NCBI GenBank assembly: GCA_964508765.1
Contig: CAZDVD010000005.1
Location: forward strand, 1 to 64,000
Direction of reading: 5' to 3'
Length of the DNA stretch: 64,000 nt
Origin: JABMPR01 sp964508765
Lineage (GTDB): Bacteria > Fidelibacterota > UBA8477 > JABMPR01
The translations under genes were made by a program, and so were the position numbers. The notes under the pieces are model-generated. The model was not told where the DNA came from. It was given only the letters and a program-made list of their open reading frames with translations, and made no database searches. Of the stretch, positions 43,916-52,849 are shown in pieces. The stretch's first letter is position 1. Each line of letters opens with the position of its first letter.

Positions 43916-44728
43916 TTAGTCCTTCTTATAAACCCCACTGGCCTTATTGGCTGAAGTAACAATCCCCTTGATCATGGCTGAGCTGAACCCTTCATGCTCC
44001 ATCTGATTGAGGCCGGCAATGGTCACACCCCGGGGTGTGGTTACCTTATCGATTTCTGACTCAGGATGTTGGTGCTTTTTCAGAATAAGTTCTGCGGCGC
44101 CTTTGGCAACTTGTGCTGCAATAAGCAGGGCTTGATTGGAATGAAAACCTATTTCGATGCCCCCCTGTGAGGCCGCACGGATGGCCCTGAGGAAAAATGC
44201 AATTCCGCAAGCCCCCAGCGCTGTGGCAGCACCCATTAGTTCTTCATCAATAACGACAGTTTCGCCAACCGTATTGAAAATAGATTTGCCCAACTCCAGG
44301 GCTTCACCCTTATCCGTTGATGCCAGGCATGTGATAGACTCTTTGAGAGAGATAGCCGTATTGGGCATGGCTCTAACTATGGGTATATCCTCTTGCACAC
44401 GGTTCTGAATCTGCTGGATGGAAACACCTGTTACCACAGAAACAATAGTATGTCTATCAGACTTAAGTGCAGGAGCAATTTCTGTCAAAAGTTCATCAAT
44501 CTGTTGTGGCTCCACAGCAATAATGAGAATGTTTGCAAGATCAACAGCTTTCAGATTATCCGAGCTGGTCATAACCCCAAGTTGTTCAAATTTTTCCAAT
44601 CTGTGGAGTTTACGACGAGTAAGAATGAGTTGCTCTGGCAAAAAAGCCTGAGAGTCCAGCAAGCCATCTGCAATAGAGCTTCCAATATTTCCTGTACCTA
44701 AAATTGCTAGTCGGTTCTTTTTTTTCAT
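43916..44728 (-). CDS. proC: Pyrroline-5-carboxylate reductase
   Basis: NAD(P)H-dependent last step of proline synthesis, using the product of ProB and ProA encoded 25 kb away. N-terminal Rossmann motif LAILGTGNIGSSIADGLL. Substrate-site signatures are VRAMPNTA, GACGIAFFLRAIRA and TTPRGVTIAGLNQME. 270 residues. It faces thrC and is followed upstream by cysK on the same strand, 130 bp away. Confidence 0.95.
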   Translation of the reverse strand: MKKKNRLAILGTGNIGSSIADGLLDSQAFLPEQLILTRRKLHRLEKFEQLGVMTSSDNLKAVDLANILIIAVEPQQIDELLTEIAPALKSDRHTIVSVVTGVSIQQIQNRVQEDIPIVRAMPNTAISLKESITCLASTDKGEALELGKSIFNTVGETVVIDEELMGAATALGACGIAFFLRAIRAASQGGIEIGFHSNQALLIAAQVAKGAAELILKKHQHPESEIDKVTTPRGVTIAGLNQMEHEGFSSAMIKGIVTSANKASGVYKKD

Positions 44729-44858
44729 ATGAGCATTTCCCGTATGGTGATTGTCAATTACTATAACTCGATCGCTGGCATTTCATTGATTCAAGAATCT
44801 TTCCAGGCATATCGGGAGCTAATATGGTGAATAAAATCATCGCATGAAAGTTTTTAGC

Positions 44859-45770
44859 TCAATAAAGATCTTCCACAGATAAATATCGTTCTCCCGTATC
44901 ATAATTAAAGGTGAGAATAGTGCTGCCCGCTGGGACATCATCAAGGATTTGGGCCACAGCGGCCAGGCTTGCCCCTGTGGAGATACCAACGAAAAGTCCC
45001 TCTTCCCGTCCAGCTCGCTGAGCATAGTCAAAAGCCTCCGAACCCGTCACAGAGATATTCCCATCCAGGAGATTGGTATCCAGGTTTTCAGGAATGAAAC
45101 CAGCACCAATACCCTGAAGCGAGTGGGGGCCCGGCTGCCCCCCAGATATCACAGGTGACAGAGCTGGTTCAACAGCCAGAACTTTTAGATTTGGCCAGGC
45201 TTCCTTAAGTGCTCGAGCAACACCTGATATGTGACCTCCTGTACCCACTCCAGTGATGAAGTAATCCAGACCTTCAGGGAAATCAGCCAGTATTTCTTGT
45301 GCAGTATTCCGATAGTGGACATCCGGGTTAGCAGGGTTCTGAAATTGTGAAGGAATCCAGGCATTAGAGATACTTTCTTTCAATTTCTCTGCTTTTGCAA
45401 TGGCACCCTTCATACCCTTTTCCTTTGGACTTAGCTCAAATTCAGCACCATAGGCAGACATGAGTTTTCTTCTTTCCACTGACATGGATTCAGGCATCAC
45501 TAAAATAACCCGGTAGCCTTTAACGGCTCCCACCATGGCCAACCCGATCCCAGTATTGCCGCTGGTCGGTTCTATGATCACTGAGCCAGGTTTTAGCTGT
45601 CCCTGGGCTTCAGCAACTTCAATCATATTCAAGGCTATTCTGTCCTTTATACTCCCCCCGGGATTGAATTTTTCCAGCTTTATCCAGATATCATGGGTGT
45701 CGGGGTAAAGACGATTCAGGTGCAGATGGGGGGTGTTACCAATACTTTCCAATATATTATTGAGTCTCAT
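44859..45770 (-). CDS. cysK: Cysteine synthase (O-acetylserine sulfhydrylase)
   Basis: PLP enzyme making cysteine from O-acetylserine and sulfide. The PLP Lys is in NPGGSIKDRIA. The phosphate loop is GVGTGGHISG and the substrate loop EPTSGNTGIGLAMVG. 303 residues, CysK-sized. It lies 11 nt downstream of cysE, so the two products can form the usual cysteine synthase complex. Confidence 0.95.
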   Translation of the reverse strand: MRLNNILESIGNTPHLHLNRLYPDTHDIWIKLEKFNPGGSIKDRIALNMIEVAEAQGQLKPGSVIIEPTSGNTGIGLAMVGAVKGYRVILVMPESMSVERRKLMSAYGAEFELSPKEKGMKGAIAKAEKLKESISNAWIPSQFQNPANPDVHYRNTAQEILADFPEGLDYFITGVGTGGHISGVARALKEAWPNLKVLAVEPALSPVISGGQPGPHSLQGIGAGFIPENLDTNLLDGNISVTGSEAFDYAQRAGREEGLFVGISTGASLAAVAQILDDVPAGSTILTFNYDTGERYLSVEDLY

Positions 45771-45781
45771 GTTTAAACTTC

Positions 45782-46624
45782 CTATATGACATAGTTAATG
45801 GGGTTTGGATCAAGACGATTATCTCTAACCACCGATTCCTGATGACGGAAAACAACAGAGTGGGGGTCTACACTTTCAGTAAGCCAGACATTTCCGCCGA
45901 TGATGGTATGGTGGCCAATGACAGTATTCTTACCCAGGATGGTACTGCCGGCATAAAGAATGACCTGATCTTCGATGGTAGGGTGTCGCTTCGTGTGTTT
46001 TAAGCGCTTCTCAACGAATCTGGCACCTAGTGTTACCCCCTGATAGATCTTCACATCATTACCAACAATGGCTGTTTCCCCAATGACGATTCCCGTTCCA
46101 TGATCAATAAAACAACGCCGACCAATAGTGGCTCCAGGGTGGATGTCGATACCTGTTTTTCCATGGGCATATTCACTCATGACTCTGGGGAGTAAAGGGA
46201 CTTCCAATTCATATAACAAATGAGCGAGCCGATGGATGGTGAGGGCATAGAATCCTGGGTAACACATGACAACTTCCTCAAGACAGTGAGCTGCAGGATC
46301 AGAATCTAAAAATGTATGAGCATCTTCAACAAGCAGTTTATAGACATCTGGTATGGCTTGAAATACTCGCTCAGCAACCTGCTCAGGGCTGAGTTGTATT
46401 TTTTCTGTTAAAGGCTCAACCAGCGAACTCAGACGCTTTTGCATGGTTTCAAAGGCTGTTTGAATTTCGCTGACGCTCATCTCTTGATTTTCCATGATGG
46501 GAAACATCAAGTGAACCAGATCATCGATATAGGTGTGAGAATCGCGGATGGTGGGAACATCCGAGCAGTAGCTGGTATCGATTTTTTGTAGCATTTCCAC
46601 AAATGAAATATTCATTGTATTCAC
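45782..46624 (-). CDS. cysE: Serine O-acetyltransferase
   Basis: Acetylates serine with acetyl-CoA, the committing step of cysteine synthesis. The N-terminal helical domain carries the Asp-His region (YALTIHRLAHLLYE). The left-handed beta-helix of hexapeptide repeats includes IDIHPGATIGRRCFIDHGTGIVIGETAIV, written here as two motifs, IDIHPGA and DHGTGIVIGE. A C-terminal tail ends in NYVI. The Ile terminus suits insertion into the CysK active site. 280 residues. GTG 46624 and ATG 46615 are both possible starts. Confidence 0.93.
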   Translation of the reverse strand: MNTMNISFVEMLQKIDTSYCSDVPTIRDSHTYIDDLVHLMFPIMENQEMSVSEIQTAFETMQKRLSSLVEPLTEKIQLSPEQVAERVFQAIPDVYKLLVEDAHTFLDSDPAAHCLEEVVMCYPGFYALTIHRLAHLLYELEVPLLPRVMSEYAHGKTGIDIHPGATIGRRCFIDHGTGIVIGETAIVGNDVKIYQGVTLGARFVEKRLKHTKRHPTIEDQVILYAGSTILGKNTVIGHHTIIGGNVWLTESVDPHSVVFRHQESVVRDNRLDPNPINYVI

Positions 46625-46953
46625 TTTATTTATTGGTTTTGAATTAATTATATATAAAAGAAAAAATGGCTGTCAGACCATACAAAAAGCACAGAGGGTT
46701 GCTTGAAGGCCAATATGTGACAGTAAATGTATCATATTGATTATATAGTGAATGAAATGAAATGTTCAAACATAATTCAATAAAAAAGGCAGCTCTTCTG
46801 GATGTTGAAAGTGGAGTGTGTTGAATTTCGGGAAAAAATCGTTGAATTGAAATGTCATTGTAATTAATGGCACCATAAGTATTAGGTGATCACCTATTTC
46901 AACAATTGTTTTAACAGGGAAACAATTGTCAGCTATAAAAAAGATGTTAATGC
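46625..46953. other. cysE-his intergenic control region
   Basis: A 330-bp AT-rich region between divergent cysE and the his operon, with no gene. It contains two palindromes (46884-46895 and 46902-46929) listed separately. Confidence 0.65.
46884..46929. promoter_or_regulatory. Two palindromes upstream of the his promoter
   Basis: AGGTGATCACCT (46884-46895) is a 12-bp perfect palindrome. ACAATTGTTT (46902-46911) is repeated in inverse as AAACAATTGT (46920-46929) with an 8-bp spacer. They lie 25-70 bp upstream of the his -35, and may bind a regulator of his or of the divergent cysEK genes. Confidence 0.5.
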
Positions 46954-46982
46954 TTGCATCGCATCCACTTTAATCCTACAAT
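46954..46982 (+). promoter_or_regulatory. Promoter of the his operon
   Basis: TTGCAT (46954-46959), a 17-bp spacer and TACAAT (46977-46982). The predicted start, near 46989, is about three bases before the leader-peptide ATG. Confidence 0.8.
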
Positions 46983-46991
46983 TACTCCGCA

Positions 46992-47069
46992 ATGAAAATG
47001 TTGAAAGTAAATATGAACCCGAACACCATGATGAATCATCGCCATATTAATAATCATCATATGATGTAG
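46992..47069 (+). CDS. hisL: His-rich leader peptide of the his operon
   Basis: A 25-residue ORF. After MKMLKVNMNPNTMMN it reads HRHINNHHMM and stops at TAG 47067-47069. Four His codons (all CAT) lie within eight codons (47037-47060). Its place between promoter and terminator, ahead of hisG, matches the his leader peptide of enteric bacteria, although there the His run is uninterrupted. Initiation is probably near-leaderless because the ATG is next to the predicted transcript start. Confidence 0.82.
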   Translation: MKMLKVNMNPNTMMNHRHINNHHMM

Positions 47070-47133
47070 CTGTTCGGAACACATATCTCGGATGGCTAGC
47101 GCAAAGTTGGCCACCTCGGGACTAAATTTTTTA

Positions 47134-47169
47134 AAACCCCTGGAGTCAACTCCGGGGGTTTTTGTTTTT
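47134..47169 (+). terminator. his attenuator terminator
   Basis: AAACCCC-T-GGAGT-CA-ACTCC-G-GGGGTTT forms a 12-pair stem with one internal mismatch and a tight loop, followed by TTTGTTTTT. It lies 64 bp after the leader-peptide stop and 30 bp before hisG. A weak hairpin (TGGC 47093-47096 / GCCA 47110-47113) lies between. I could not identify a clean antiterminator arm. Confidence 0.88.
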
Positions 47170-47199
47170 ATGAACAATTTGAAAGGTGAAAAAGGAAAA

Positions 47200-48096
47200 A
47201 TGAGTAACAAACGATTAAAAATTGCAGTACAAAAATCAGGGCGCCTCAGCGATGCAACCCTGGATATCCTGAAGCGATGCGGTTTACGCATCAACCAGTC
47301 CAAAAACAAATTGATTACCCATGTCAAAAACATGCCCATCGATATTCTTTTTGTGAGAGATGATGATATCCCGGGACTGGTCATGGAAGGTGTGGTTGAT
47401 CTTGGATTTGTCGGAGACAACATCATGCAGGAAGTCAGTCTGCAGAGAGCCAAGTTTGGAGAGCAGGCCGACTTCATTAGGCTCATCTCTCTGGACTATG
47501 GAAACTGTCGTCTCTCAATCGCCACGACAGAAGAGCAAAAATATTCCAGCATTAAAGACCTGTCAGGCTGCCGGATAGCCACAAGTTATCCCTATTCCTT
47601 AGGTCGATATCTTGAGGAACAGGGGGTTACCGCCAAGATCGTCCACCTCACCGGTTCCGTAGAAGTTGCCCCCCGTGCTGGTCTGGCCGATGCCATTTGC
47701 GATCTGGTTTCAACGGGTGTGACCCTGGAAGCCAATGGTCTTCGAGAAGATGAAGTTATTCTCAGGTCTTCAGCTACCCTGGTACAAAAGCCCGTCATAG
47801 AAAACGAAGAACTGCAAAAACTGGTTGACCGTCTCATTGTCAGAGTCAATGGGGTCATGCTGGCCAAAGAGAGCAAGTATATCATGCTCCACGCTCCCCT
47901 GAAGCAGATTGATGCCATCATAGATCTTTTGCCAGGTGCTGAGAAGCCAACGGTCCTGCCTCTGGCTGGTTCAGATGATCAGGTCGCCATACATGCCGTG
48001 AGTACAGAGACCGTCTTCTGGGAGACCATGGAATCATTGAAACAACTGGGCGGAAGTTCAATTCTAGTGCTTCCCATCGAAAAAATGATGGAGTAG
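47200..48096 (+). CDS. hisG: ATP phosphoribosyltransferase, long form
   Basis: Joins ATP and PRPP, the first step of histidine synthesis. I start at ATG 47200 (AAAGG 4 nt upstream); an upstream in-frame start at 47092 would run through the attenuator terminator. Residues 1-220 are the catalytic part (AVQKSGRLSD, RDDDIPGLVMEGVVDLG, VEVAPRAGLADAICDLVSTG). A C-terminal regulatory ACT-like domain for histidine feedback is present, so HisZ is not needed. 298 residues, as in the enteric enzyme, which it closely resembles. Confidence 0.96.
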   Translation: MSNKRLKIAVQKSGRLSDATLDILKRCGLRINQSKNKLITHVKNMPIDILFVRDDDIPGLVMEGVVDLGFVGDNIMQEVSLQRAKFGEQADFIRLISLDYGNCRLSIATTEEQKYSSIKDLSGCRIATSYPYSLGRYLEEQGVTAKIVHLTGSVEVAPRAGLADAICDLVSTGVTLEANGLREDEVILRSSATLVQKPVIENEELQKLVDRLIVRVNGVMLAKESKYIMLHAPLKQIDAIIDLLPGAEKPTVLPLAGSDDQVAIHAVSTETVFWETMESLKQLGGSSILVLPIEKMME

Positions 48097-48098
48097 AT

Positions 48099-49394
48099 AT
48101 GATCGATTGGCAAACACTTGATGCGTCTCAAAAAAAGAACCTTCTCGAGCGGCCTCTCATGGCAGATAATGATAAGCTTCAAGGCTCAGTAGAGAAAATC
48201 CTTAGAGTTGTCAAGGAGTCAGGAAATGATGCTTTACGCGTGTTGACTGCCCGTTTTGACGGAGTGGAATTAGATGATTTTAAAGTGTCTGAACAGGAAA
48301 TCAAAGCAGCCATATCAAGTCTTGATTCTGTAGTGACAGGTGCCATTGATCAAGCCTATGAAATGATCAGGGCTTTTCACTCGGCTCAACTGCAAGATGA
48401 TATTGAAGTGGAAACTGCACCTGGGGTGAGCTGTACGCTGAGAATTAGACCCCTGCAGTCTGTGGGATTGTATGTGCCCGGTGGGAGCACACCATTGATT
48501 TCAACGGCACTCATGTTGGGTGTCCCAGCCCAATTGGCAGATTGTCCTTCTGTTACAATCGTTAGTCCTCCTGGACAAAATGGTCAGATCGCGCCGGAAA
48601 TTATCTATGCCGCATCAAAGTGTGGTATAGACTCCCTCTACAAAGTGGGCGGCGCCCAGGCTATTGCAGCTCTTGCTTTTGGGACAGAAACCATCCCTTC
48701 TGTGGATAAAATCTTTGGTCCTGGGAATCGTTATGTCACAGAAGCCAAACGCCAAGTAAACCAGATGGAGAGCATCGTGGGAATTGATATGCCTGCCGGT
48801 CCTTCTGAGGTCTTGGTGATTGCAGACGATTCGGCTGATGCGCGTTTTGTCGCTGCAGATCTTCTCAGCCAGGCTGAACATGGACCCGATTCTCAAGTTA
48901 TTCTGATTTCTGATGATGCCTCACTGATCCAAAATGTAGAAACTGTCCTCCAAGAGCAGTTGAAGGCATTGAGTCGATGGAGAATTGCCAGAGAATCTCT
49001 GACACACGCCAGATATATCCTGGCCAGAGATATAGATCAGGCGATAGAGATCAGCAATCTTTACGCTCCGGAACACTTGATTATGAATGTCAGGGCTGCC
49101 GAGGACTATCTAGATCAAATCATCCATGCCGGATCAATATTCCTGGGTCCCTGGACACCGGAAAGTGCTGGAGACTATGCCTCTGGAACCAATCATGTCC
49201 TCCCAACATATGGCTACGCCAGATTCACTGATGCTCTGTCTCTGAAGGATTTTCAGAAACGAAGTACCATCCAGAAGCTCACTCGGGATGGTCTGGCTTC
49301 CTTGAGTGATACTATCACAACCCTTGCTCATAGTGAGGGTCTGGATGCTCATGCAAATGCAGTTGCCATCCGACTGGGGGAGGAGGTTGTATGA
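48099..49394 (+). CDS. hisD: Histidinol dehydrogenase
   Basis: Zinc enzyme oxidising histidinol to histidine in two NAD-dependent steps. Signatures are YVPGGSTPLISTALM, IFGPGNRYVTEAKRQV, DMPAGPSEVLVIAD, SQAEHGPDSQ and GSIFLGPWTPESAGDYASG (Zn ligand His nearby). 431 residues. Two bases after hisG, overlapping hisC by 4 nt. Confidence 0.96.
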   Translation: MIDWQTLDASQKKNLLERPLMADNDKLQGSVEKILRVVKESGNDALRVLTARFDGVELDDFKVSEQEIKAAISSLDSVVTGAIDQAYEMIRAFHSAQLQDDIEVETAPGVSCTLRIRPLQSVGLYVPGGSTPLISTALMLGVPAQLADCPSVTIVSPPGQNGQIAPEIIYAASKCGIDSLYKVGGAQAIAALAFGTETIPSVDKIFGPGNRYVTEAKRQVNQMESIVGIDMPAGPSEVLVIADDSADARFVAADLLSQAEHGPDSQVILISDDASLIQNVETVLQEQLKALSRWRIARESLTHARYILARDIDQAIEISNLYAPEHLIMNVRAAEDYLDQIIHAGSIFLGPWTPESAGDYASGTNHVLPTYGYARFTDALSLKDFQKRSTIQKLTRDGLASLSDTITTLAHSEGLDAHANAVAIRLGEEVV

Positions 49395-50461
49395 CTTTGC
49401 TGGAAACGATCACTCCAAAACATATTCAAAATCTGGTGCCTTATGCATCTGCCCGGCGTGAAGCCAGCTCTGGCGAGGTGTGGTTAAACGCCAATGAGAA
49501 CCCCTATGAGTGCACTACTCCTGAAAGTTTGTCAGCCTTAAATCGATATCCAGACTTTCAACCTGAACAACTCGTAGAGGGATATGCAAGTTATGCCGGT
49601 GTGAAGAAGGAGCAGGTGCTTGTGACTCGTGGGATTGATGAAGGAATTGATCTATTGACACGTGCTTTTTGCAGGTCGGGGGCAGACAGTATTATTTACA
49701 CTCCTCCAACCTATGGGATGTATAAAATCTCAGCAGAAAGCAATAACATTGGAGCGAAAGCAGTGCTACTGATGCCTGATTGGTCATTGGATGTCCAGGG
49801 TATTCTTGAGGCTGTTTCTGAAAGTAAGCTGATCTATTTTTGTTCTCCGAATAATCCCACGGGGAGCCTCCTTGATCCATCAGACATTCGCAGCATTCTC
49901 GATGCGACTCGTAACAATGCACTTGTTGTTGTTGATGAAGCGTATATTGAGTTTAAGCCTGAATCAAGTATGGTATCTCTCCTATTAGAATATCCAAATC
50001 TGGTGATCATGCGTACCCTGTCTAAAGCTTTTGGATTGGCCGGTCTCCGATGTGGATTCCTCCTGGCTTCTCCAGAGATCATTGCAGTGCTGCAAAAAGT
50101 CTCTGCGCCCTATCCCATTTCCATCCCTGTTGTTGACATTGCCAGCACAGCACTCGGGGAGCAGGGTATTGTTTGCATGATGCGCGATGTGGAAACCATT
50201 CAGAAAGACCGTGATAAACTCATGGATATGCTCCAGGAATTTTCATCTGTAACAACGGTCTACCCCAGCTCAACAAATTTTGTGCTGTTTCAAGTTGAAG
50301 ATGCAGCAGACGTAATGTCCTTTCTCCTGCAGAGGGGGATTGTCATTCGAAATCAATCGAGCCAGCCTGGGCTGGACAGCACTTTGCGAATCACAATAGG
50401 AACAGAATCAGAACTCCAGAAATTTTATCAATGCATGAAAGCGTATGAGGCCAGCCTATGA
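49391..50461 (+). CDS. hisC: Histidinol-phosphate aminotransferase
   Basis: Class I/II PLP aminotransferase. The PLP Lys is in MRTLSKAFGLAGLRCG, with NANENPYE at the N-terminus and SPNNPTGSLL for cofactor binding. 356 residues, same as E. coli HisC. Overlaps both neighbours by 4 nt. Confidence 0.95.
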   Translation: MTLLETITPKHIQNLVPYASARREASSGEVWLNANENPYECTTPESLSALNRYPDFQPEQLVEGYASYAGVKKEQVLVTRGIDEGIDLLTRAFCRSGADSIIYTPPTYGMYKISAESNNIGAKAVLLMPDWSLDVQGILEAVSESKLIYFCSPNNPTGSLLDPSDIRSILDATRNNALVVVDEAYIEFKPESSMVSLLLEYPNLVIMRTLSKAFGLAGLRCGFLLASPEIIAVLQKVSAPYPISIPVVDIASTALGEQGIVCMMRDVETIQKDRDKLMDMLQEFSSVTTVYPSSTNFVLFQVEDAADVMSFLLQRGIVIRNQSSQPGLDSTLRITIGTESELQKFYQCMKAYEASL

Positions 50462-51528
50462 GTGCCAGACCAACCCTGTTCATCGATAGAGATGGAACCT
50501 TGATTAAAGAACCACCTATAGATTTTCAAGTTGATTCACTTGAGAAACTAGCCCTTGAGGCATATGTCATTCCAGCTTTGTTGAAATTGCAGCAAGCTGG
50601 GTATACCCTCATCATGATATCCAATCAGGATGGTCGCGGGACTGAGTCCTTTCCCGAGGAAGATTTCATGGTGCCTCAAGACAAGCTCATGGATATTTTT
50701 GCCTCACAGGGAATTGAGTTTGAAGAAACCCTGTTTTGCCCTCACTTCGAGGAAGATGGCTGCTCATGCCGGAAGCCAAAACTGGGCCTGGTGCAACCAC
50801 TGTTGAAGGCTGGCAAGATCGATTTCCAGGACTCCTGGGTTATCGGAGATCGTCAGAGTGATGTTCAGTTGGCGTCTAATATGGGTATCGAAGCGATACT
50901 GTATGAGCCAGAGAAAATGGGCTGGAATTCCATCGTTGAATTACTCACACAATCTCATCGGGTAGCCAACATTGCCAGATCCACATCAGAAACGCAGATC
51001 AACATTGAAGTGGATCTTGATAGTGAAAAAAAATCAGAAATATCGACTGGGATTGGCTTTTTTGATCACATGTTAGATCAGATTACTGTCCATGCCGGAT
51101 TCTATCTGAAATGCGATGTGAAGGGTGATTTGGGAATAGACGATCATCACAGTATTGAAGATACTGCTTTGGCCCTGGGTGAAGCGCTCTCAAAAGCACT
51201 GGGTCGCAAGCAGGGGATTGGTCGCTTTGGCTTTGCCCTTCCCATGGATGAGTGTCGTGCAGAATGTCTCCTGGATATATCCGGGCGTCCTCACCTTGAG
51301 TTTCAGGCAATCTTTACCACAGAACGCGTGGGTGAAATGAACACACAAATGGTCCAGCACTTTTTTAGGTCTCTGGCAATGAGTATGGGTGTAACCCTAC
51401 ATTTATCAACTACCGAAGGCAATAGTCATCATCAGGTTGAATCCCTATTTAAGGTGTTTGGTAGAGCCCTGGGGCAGGCCATCAAAAAAACGGGAGATAA
51501 AATTCCCAGTTCAAAGGGGGTTTTGTGA
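50458..51528 (+). CDS. hisB: Bifunctional histidinol-phosphatase / imidazoleglycerol-phosphate dehydratase
   Basis: Fusion of two enzymes. The N-terminal HAD phosphatase (about 1-165) has FIDRDGTLIKEP with the two catalytic Asp and a Zn-binding loop (CPHFEEDGCSCRKPK). The C-terminal dehydratase (about 168-356) has GIGFFDHMLDQ, DDHHSIEDTALALGEAL and GNSHHQVESLFKVFGRAL for its metal sites. The fusion is characteristic of the gammaproteobacterial operon and of lineages thought to have received it by transfer. 356 residues; 4-nt overlaps at both ends. Confidence 0.96.
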   Translation: MSARPTLFIDRDGTLIKEPPIDFQVDSLEKLALEAYVIPALLKLQQAGYTLIMISNQDGRGTESFPEEDFMVPQDKLMDIFASQGIEFEETLFCPHFEEDGCSCRKPKLGLVQPLLKAGKIDFQDSWVIGDRQSDVQLASNMGIEAILYEPEKMGWNSIVELLTQSHRVANIARSTSETQINIEVDLDSEKKSEISTGIGFFDHMLDQITVHAGFYLKCDVKGDLGIDDHHSIEDTALALGEALSKALGRKQGIGRFGFALPMDECRAECLLDISGRPHLEFQAIFTTERVGEMNTQMVQHFFRSLAMSMGVTLHLSTTEGNSHHQVESLFKVFGRALGQAIKKTGDKIPSSKGVL

Positions 51529-52115
51529 GTGTCATCATAGATACGGGTTGCGCCAATCTCACCTCTTTGAAATTTGCGGTGGAACGTTTGACTCAAAATG
51601 TCCTCATTAGCGATGATCCCCAGGTCATTAGTTCTGCTGAACGCGTCTTCCTGCCCGGAGTGGGAAGTGCCCAGTATGCCATGGGTGTTTTGGAGGAGAA
51701 GGGACTCGTCACTGTCATCCAAAAATTGACTCAACCCGTTCTGGGAATCTGTCTGGGGATGCAGATGCTCACATCAAGCTCCGCAGAGGGTGATATAGCC
51801 TGTTTGGGACTCATCCCGGGTGAGGTTGAGGGGTTGCAGTCCCAGGACCTACGATTGCCCCATATGGGCTGGAATACGCTTACAGCGTGTAGCGACCATC
51901 CCCTTCTGCACGGGCTAAGCTCTGATATGTATTTCTATTTTGTTCACAGTTATGGAGCGAACCTATCCGACGCCACCATTGCTCAATGTGAATATGGCAG
52001 TCCATTTTCTGCAGCCATTGCCTCAAATAATTTTATGGGTGTTCAATTTCATCCAGAGCGATCCAGCCAGGCTGGTTCTCAATTGTTAAAAAACTTTCTG
52101 GAGATACAGATATGA
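51525..52115 (+). CDS. hisH: Imidazole glycerol phosphate synthase, glutaminase subunit
   Basis: Class I glutamine amidotransferase supplying ammonia to HisF. The nucleophile Cys is in GICLGMQML; the His and Glu are in GVQFHPERSS. The oxyanion strand is PGVGSAQYAM. 196 residues. Start GTG 51525. Partner HisF is two genes downstream. Confidence 0.95.
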   Translation: MSVIIDTGCANLTSLKFAVERLTQNVLISDDPQVISSAERVFLPGVGSAQYAMGVLEEKGLVTVIQKLTQPVLGICLGMQMLTSSSAEGDIACLGLIPGEVEGLQSQDLRLPHMGWNTLTACSDHPLLHGLSSDMYFYFVHSYGANLSDATIAQCEYGSPFSAAIASNNFMGVQFHPERSSQAGSQLLKNFLEIQI

Positions 52116-52849
52116 TCATTCCAGCCATTGATCTCATTGATGGTCAAACCGTTCGCTTGTTTAAAGGGGACTATGGCCAGGTTACTTACTATGATCAGAA
52201 CCCTGCAGAGTTGGTGGCTCTCTATTCACAAAATGGGGCAGAACTCATCCATATTGTAGATCTCCAGGGAGCTAAGGATATTTCCAGGAGACAACTCTCA
52301 TTGATTGGAAAATTGAGCTCCTCCACAGAAGTTCTCATTCAGACTGGAGGAGGAGTCCGGTCTGAAAAGGATATCGCTGAATTGCTTGATGCCGGAGCTG
52401 ATCGAGTCGTTATTGGAAGTCTTGCCATTAAAAAACCTGAACTCGTATCAGGTTGGATTCAAAACTTTGGTCCAGAACGAATTGTCCTGGCGCTGGATGT
52501 AGCCCTTGGTAATGGAGGCGAAAAATGGCTCCCCACTCAGGCCTGGCAAGAGGGAGGACAGGTACTCCTTGAGGATGTCCTTGATCAATTTCTTGCAGTA
52601 AATGTGCAACATATCCTCTGTACGGATATTAGTCGAGATGGAACCCTACAGGGCTCAAATCATCAACTCTATAGAGAGCTCCAGGAAAAATATCCGCAAT
52701 TAACGTGGCAGGCATCGGGGGGAATTGGAAGTCTACAGGATATCTCCATGGTTGCTCAAACAGGTGTCTCGGGAATTATTGTGGGCAAGGCACTCCTAGA
52801 TGGAAAATTCACCCTTAAGGAGGCTCAGGCATGCTGGCTCGCCGAATAA
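52112..52849 (+). CDS. hisA: ProFAR isomerase
   Basis: (Beta-alpha)8 barrel Amadori isomerase. Catalytic Asp in IPAIDLIDGQTVRLFKGD, second Asp in the CTDISRDGTLQG segment, and phosphate-binding loops (QTGGGVRSEKDIAELLDAG, QASGGIG). 245 residues. The C-terminus overlaps hisF by 19 nt, with the hisF ribosome site inside it. Confidence 0.95.
   Translation: MIIPAIDLIDGQTVRLFKGDYGQVTYYDQNPAELVALYSQNGAELIHIVDLQGAKDISRRQLSLIGKLSSSTEVLIQTGGGVRSEKDIAELLDAGADRVVIGSLAIKKPELVSGWIQNFGPERIVLALDVALGNGGEKWLPTQAWQEGGQVLLEDVLDQFLAVNVQHILCTDISRDGTLQGSNHQLYRELQEKYPQLTWQASGGIGSLQDISMVAQTGVSGIIVGKALLDGKFTLKEAQACWLAE

Noticed and set aside
47092..47199. Upstream in-frame start for hisG at 47092
   Set aside because: It would be translated through the attenuator terminator and lacks a ribosome site; ATG 47200 has AAAGG and matches the family N-terminus.
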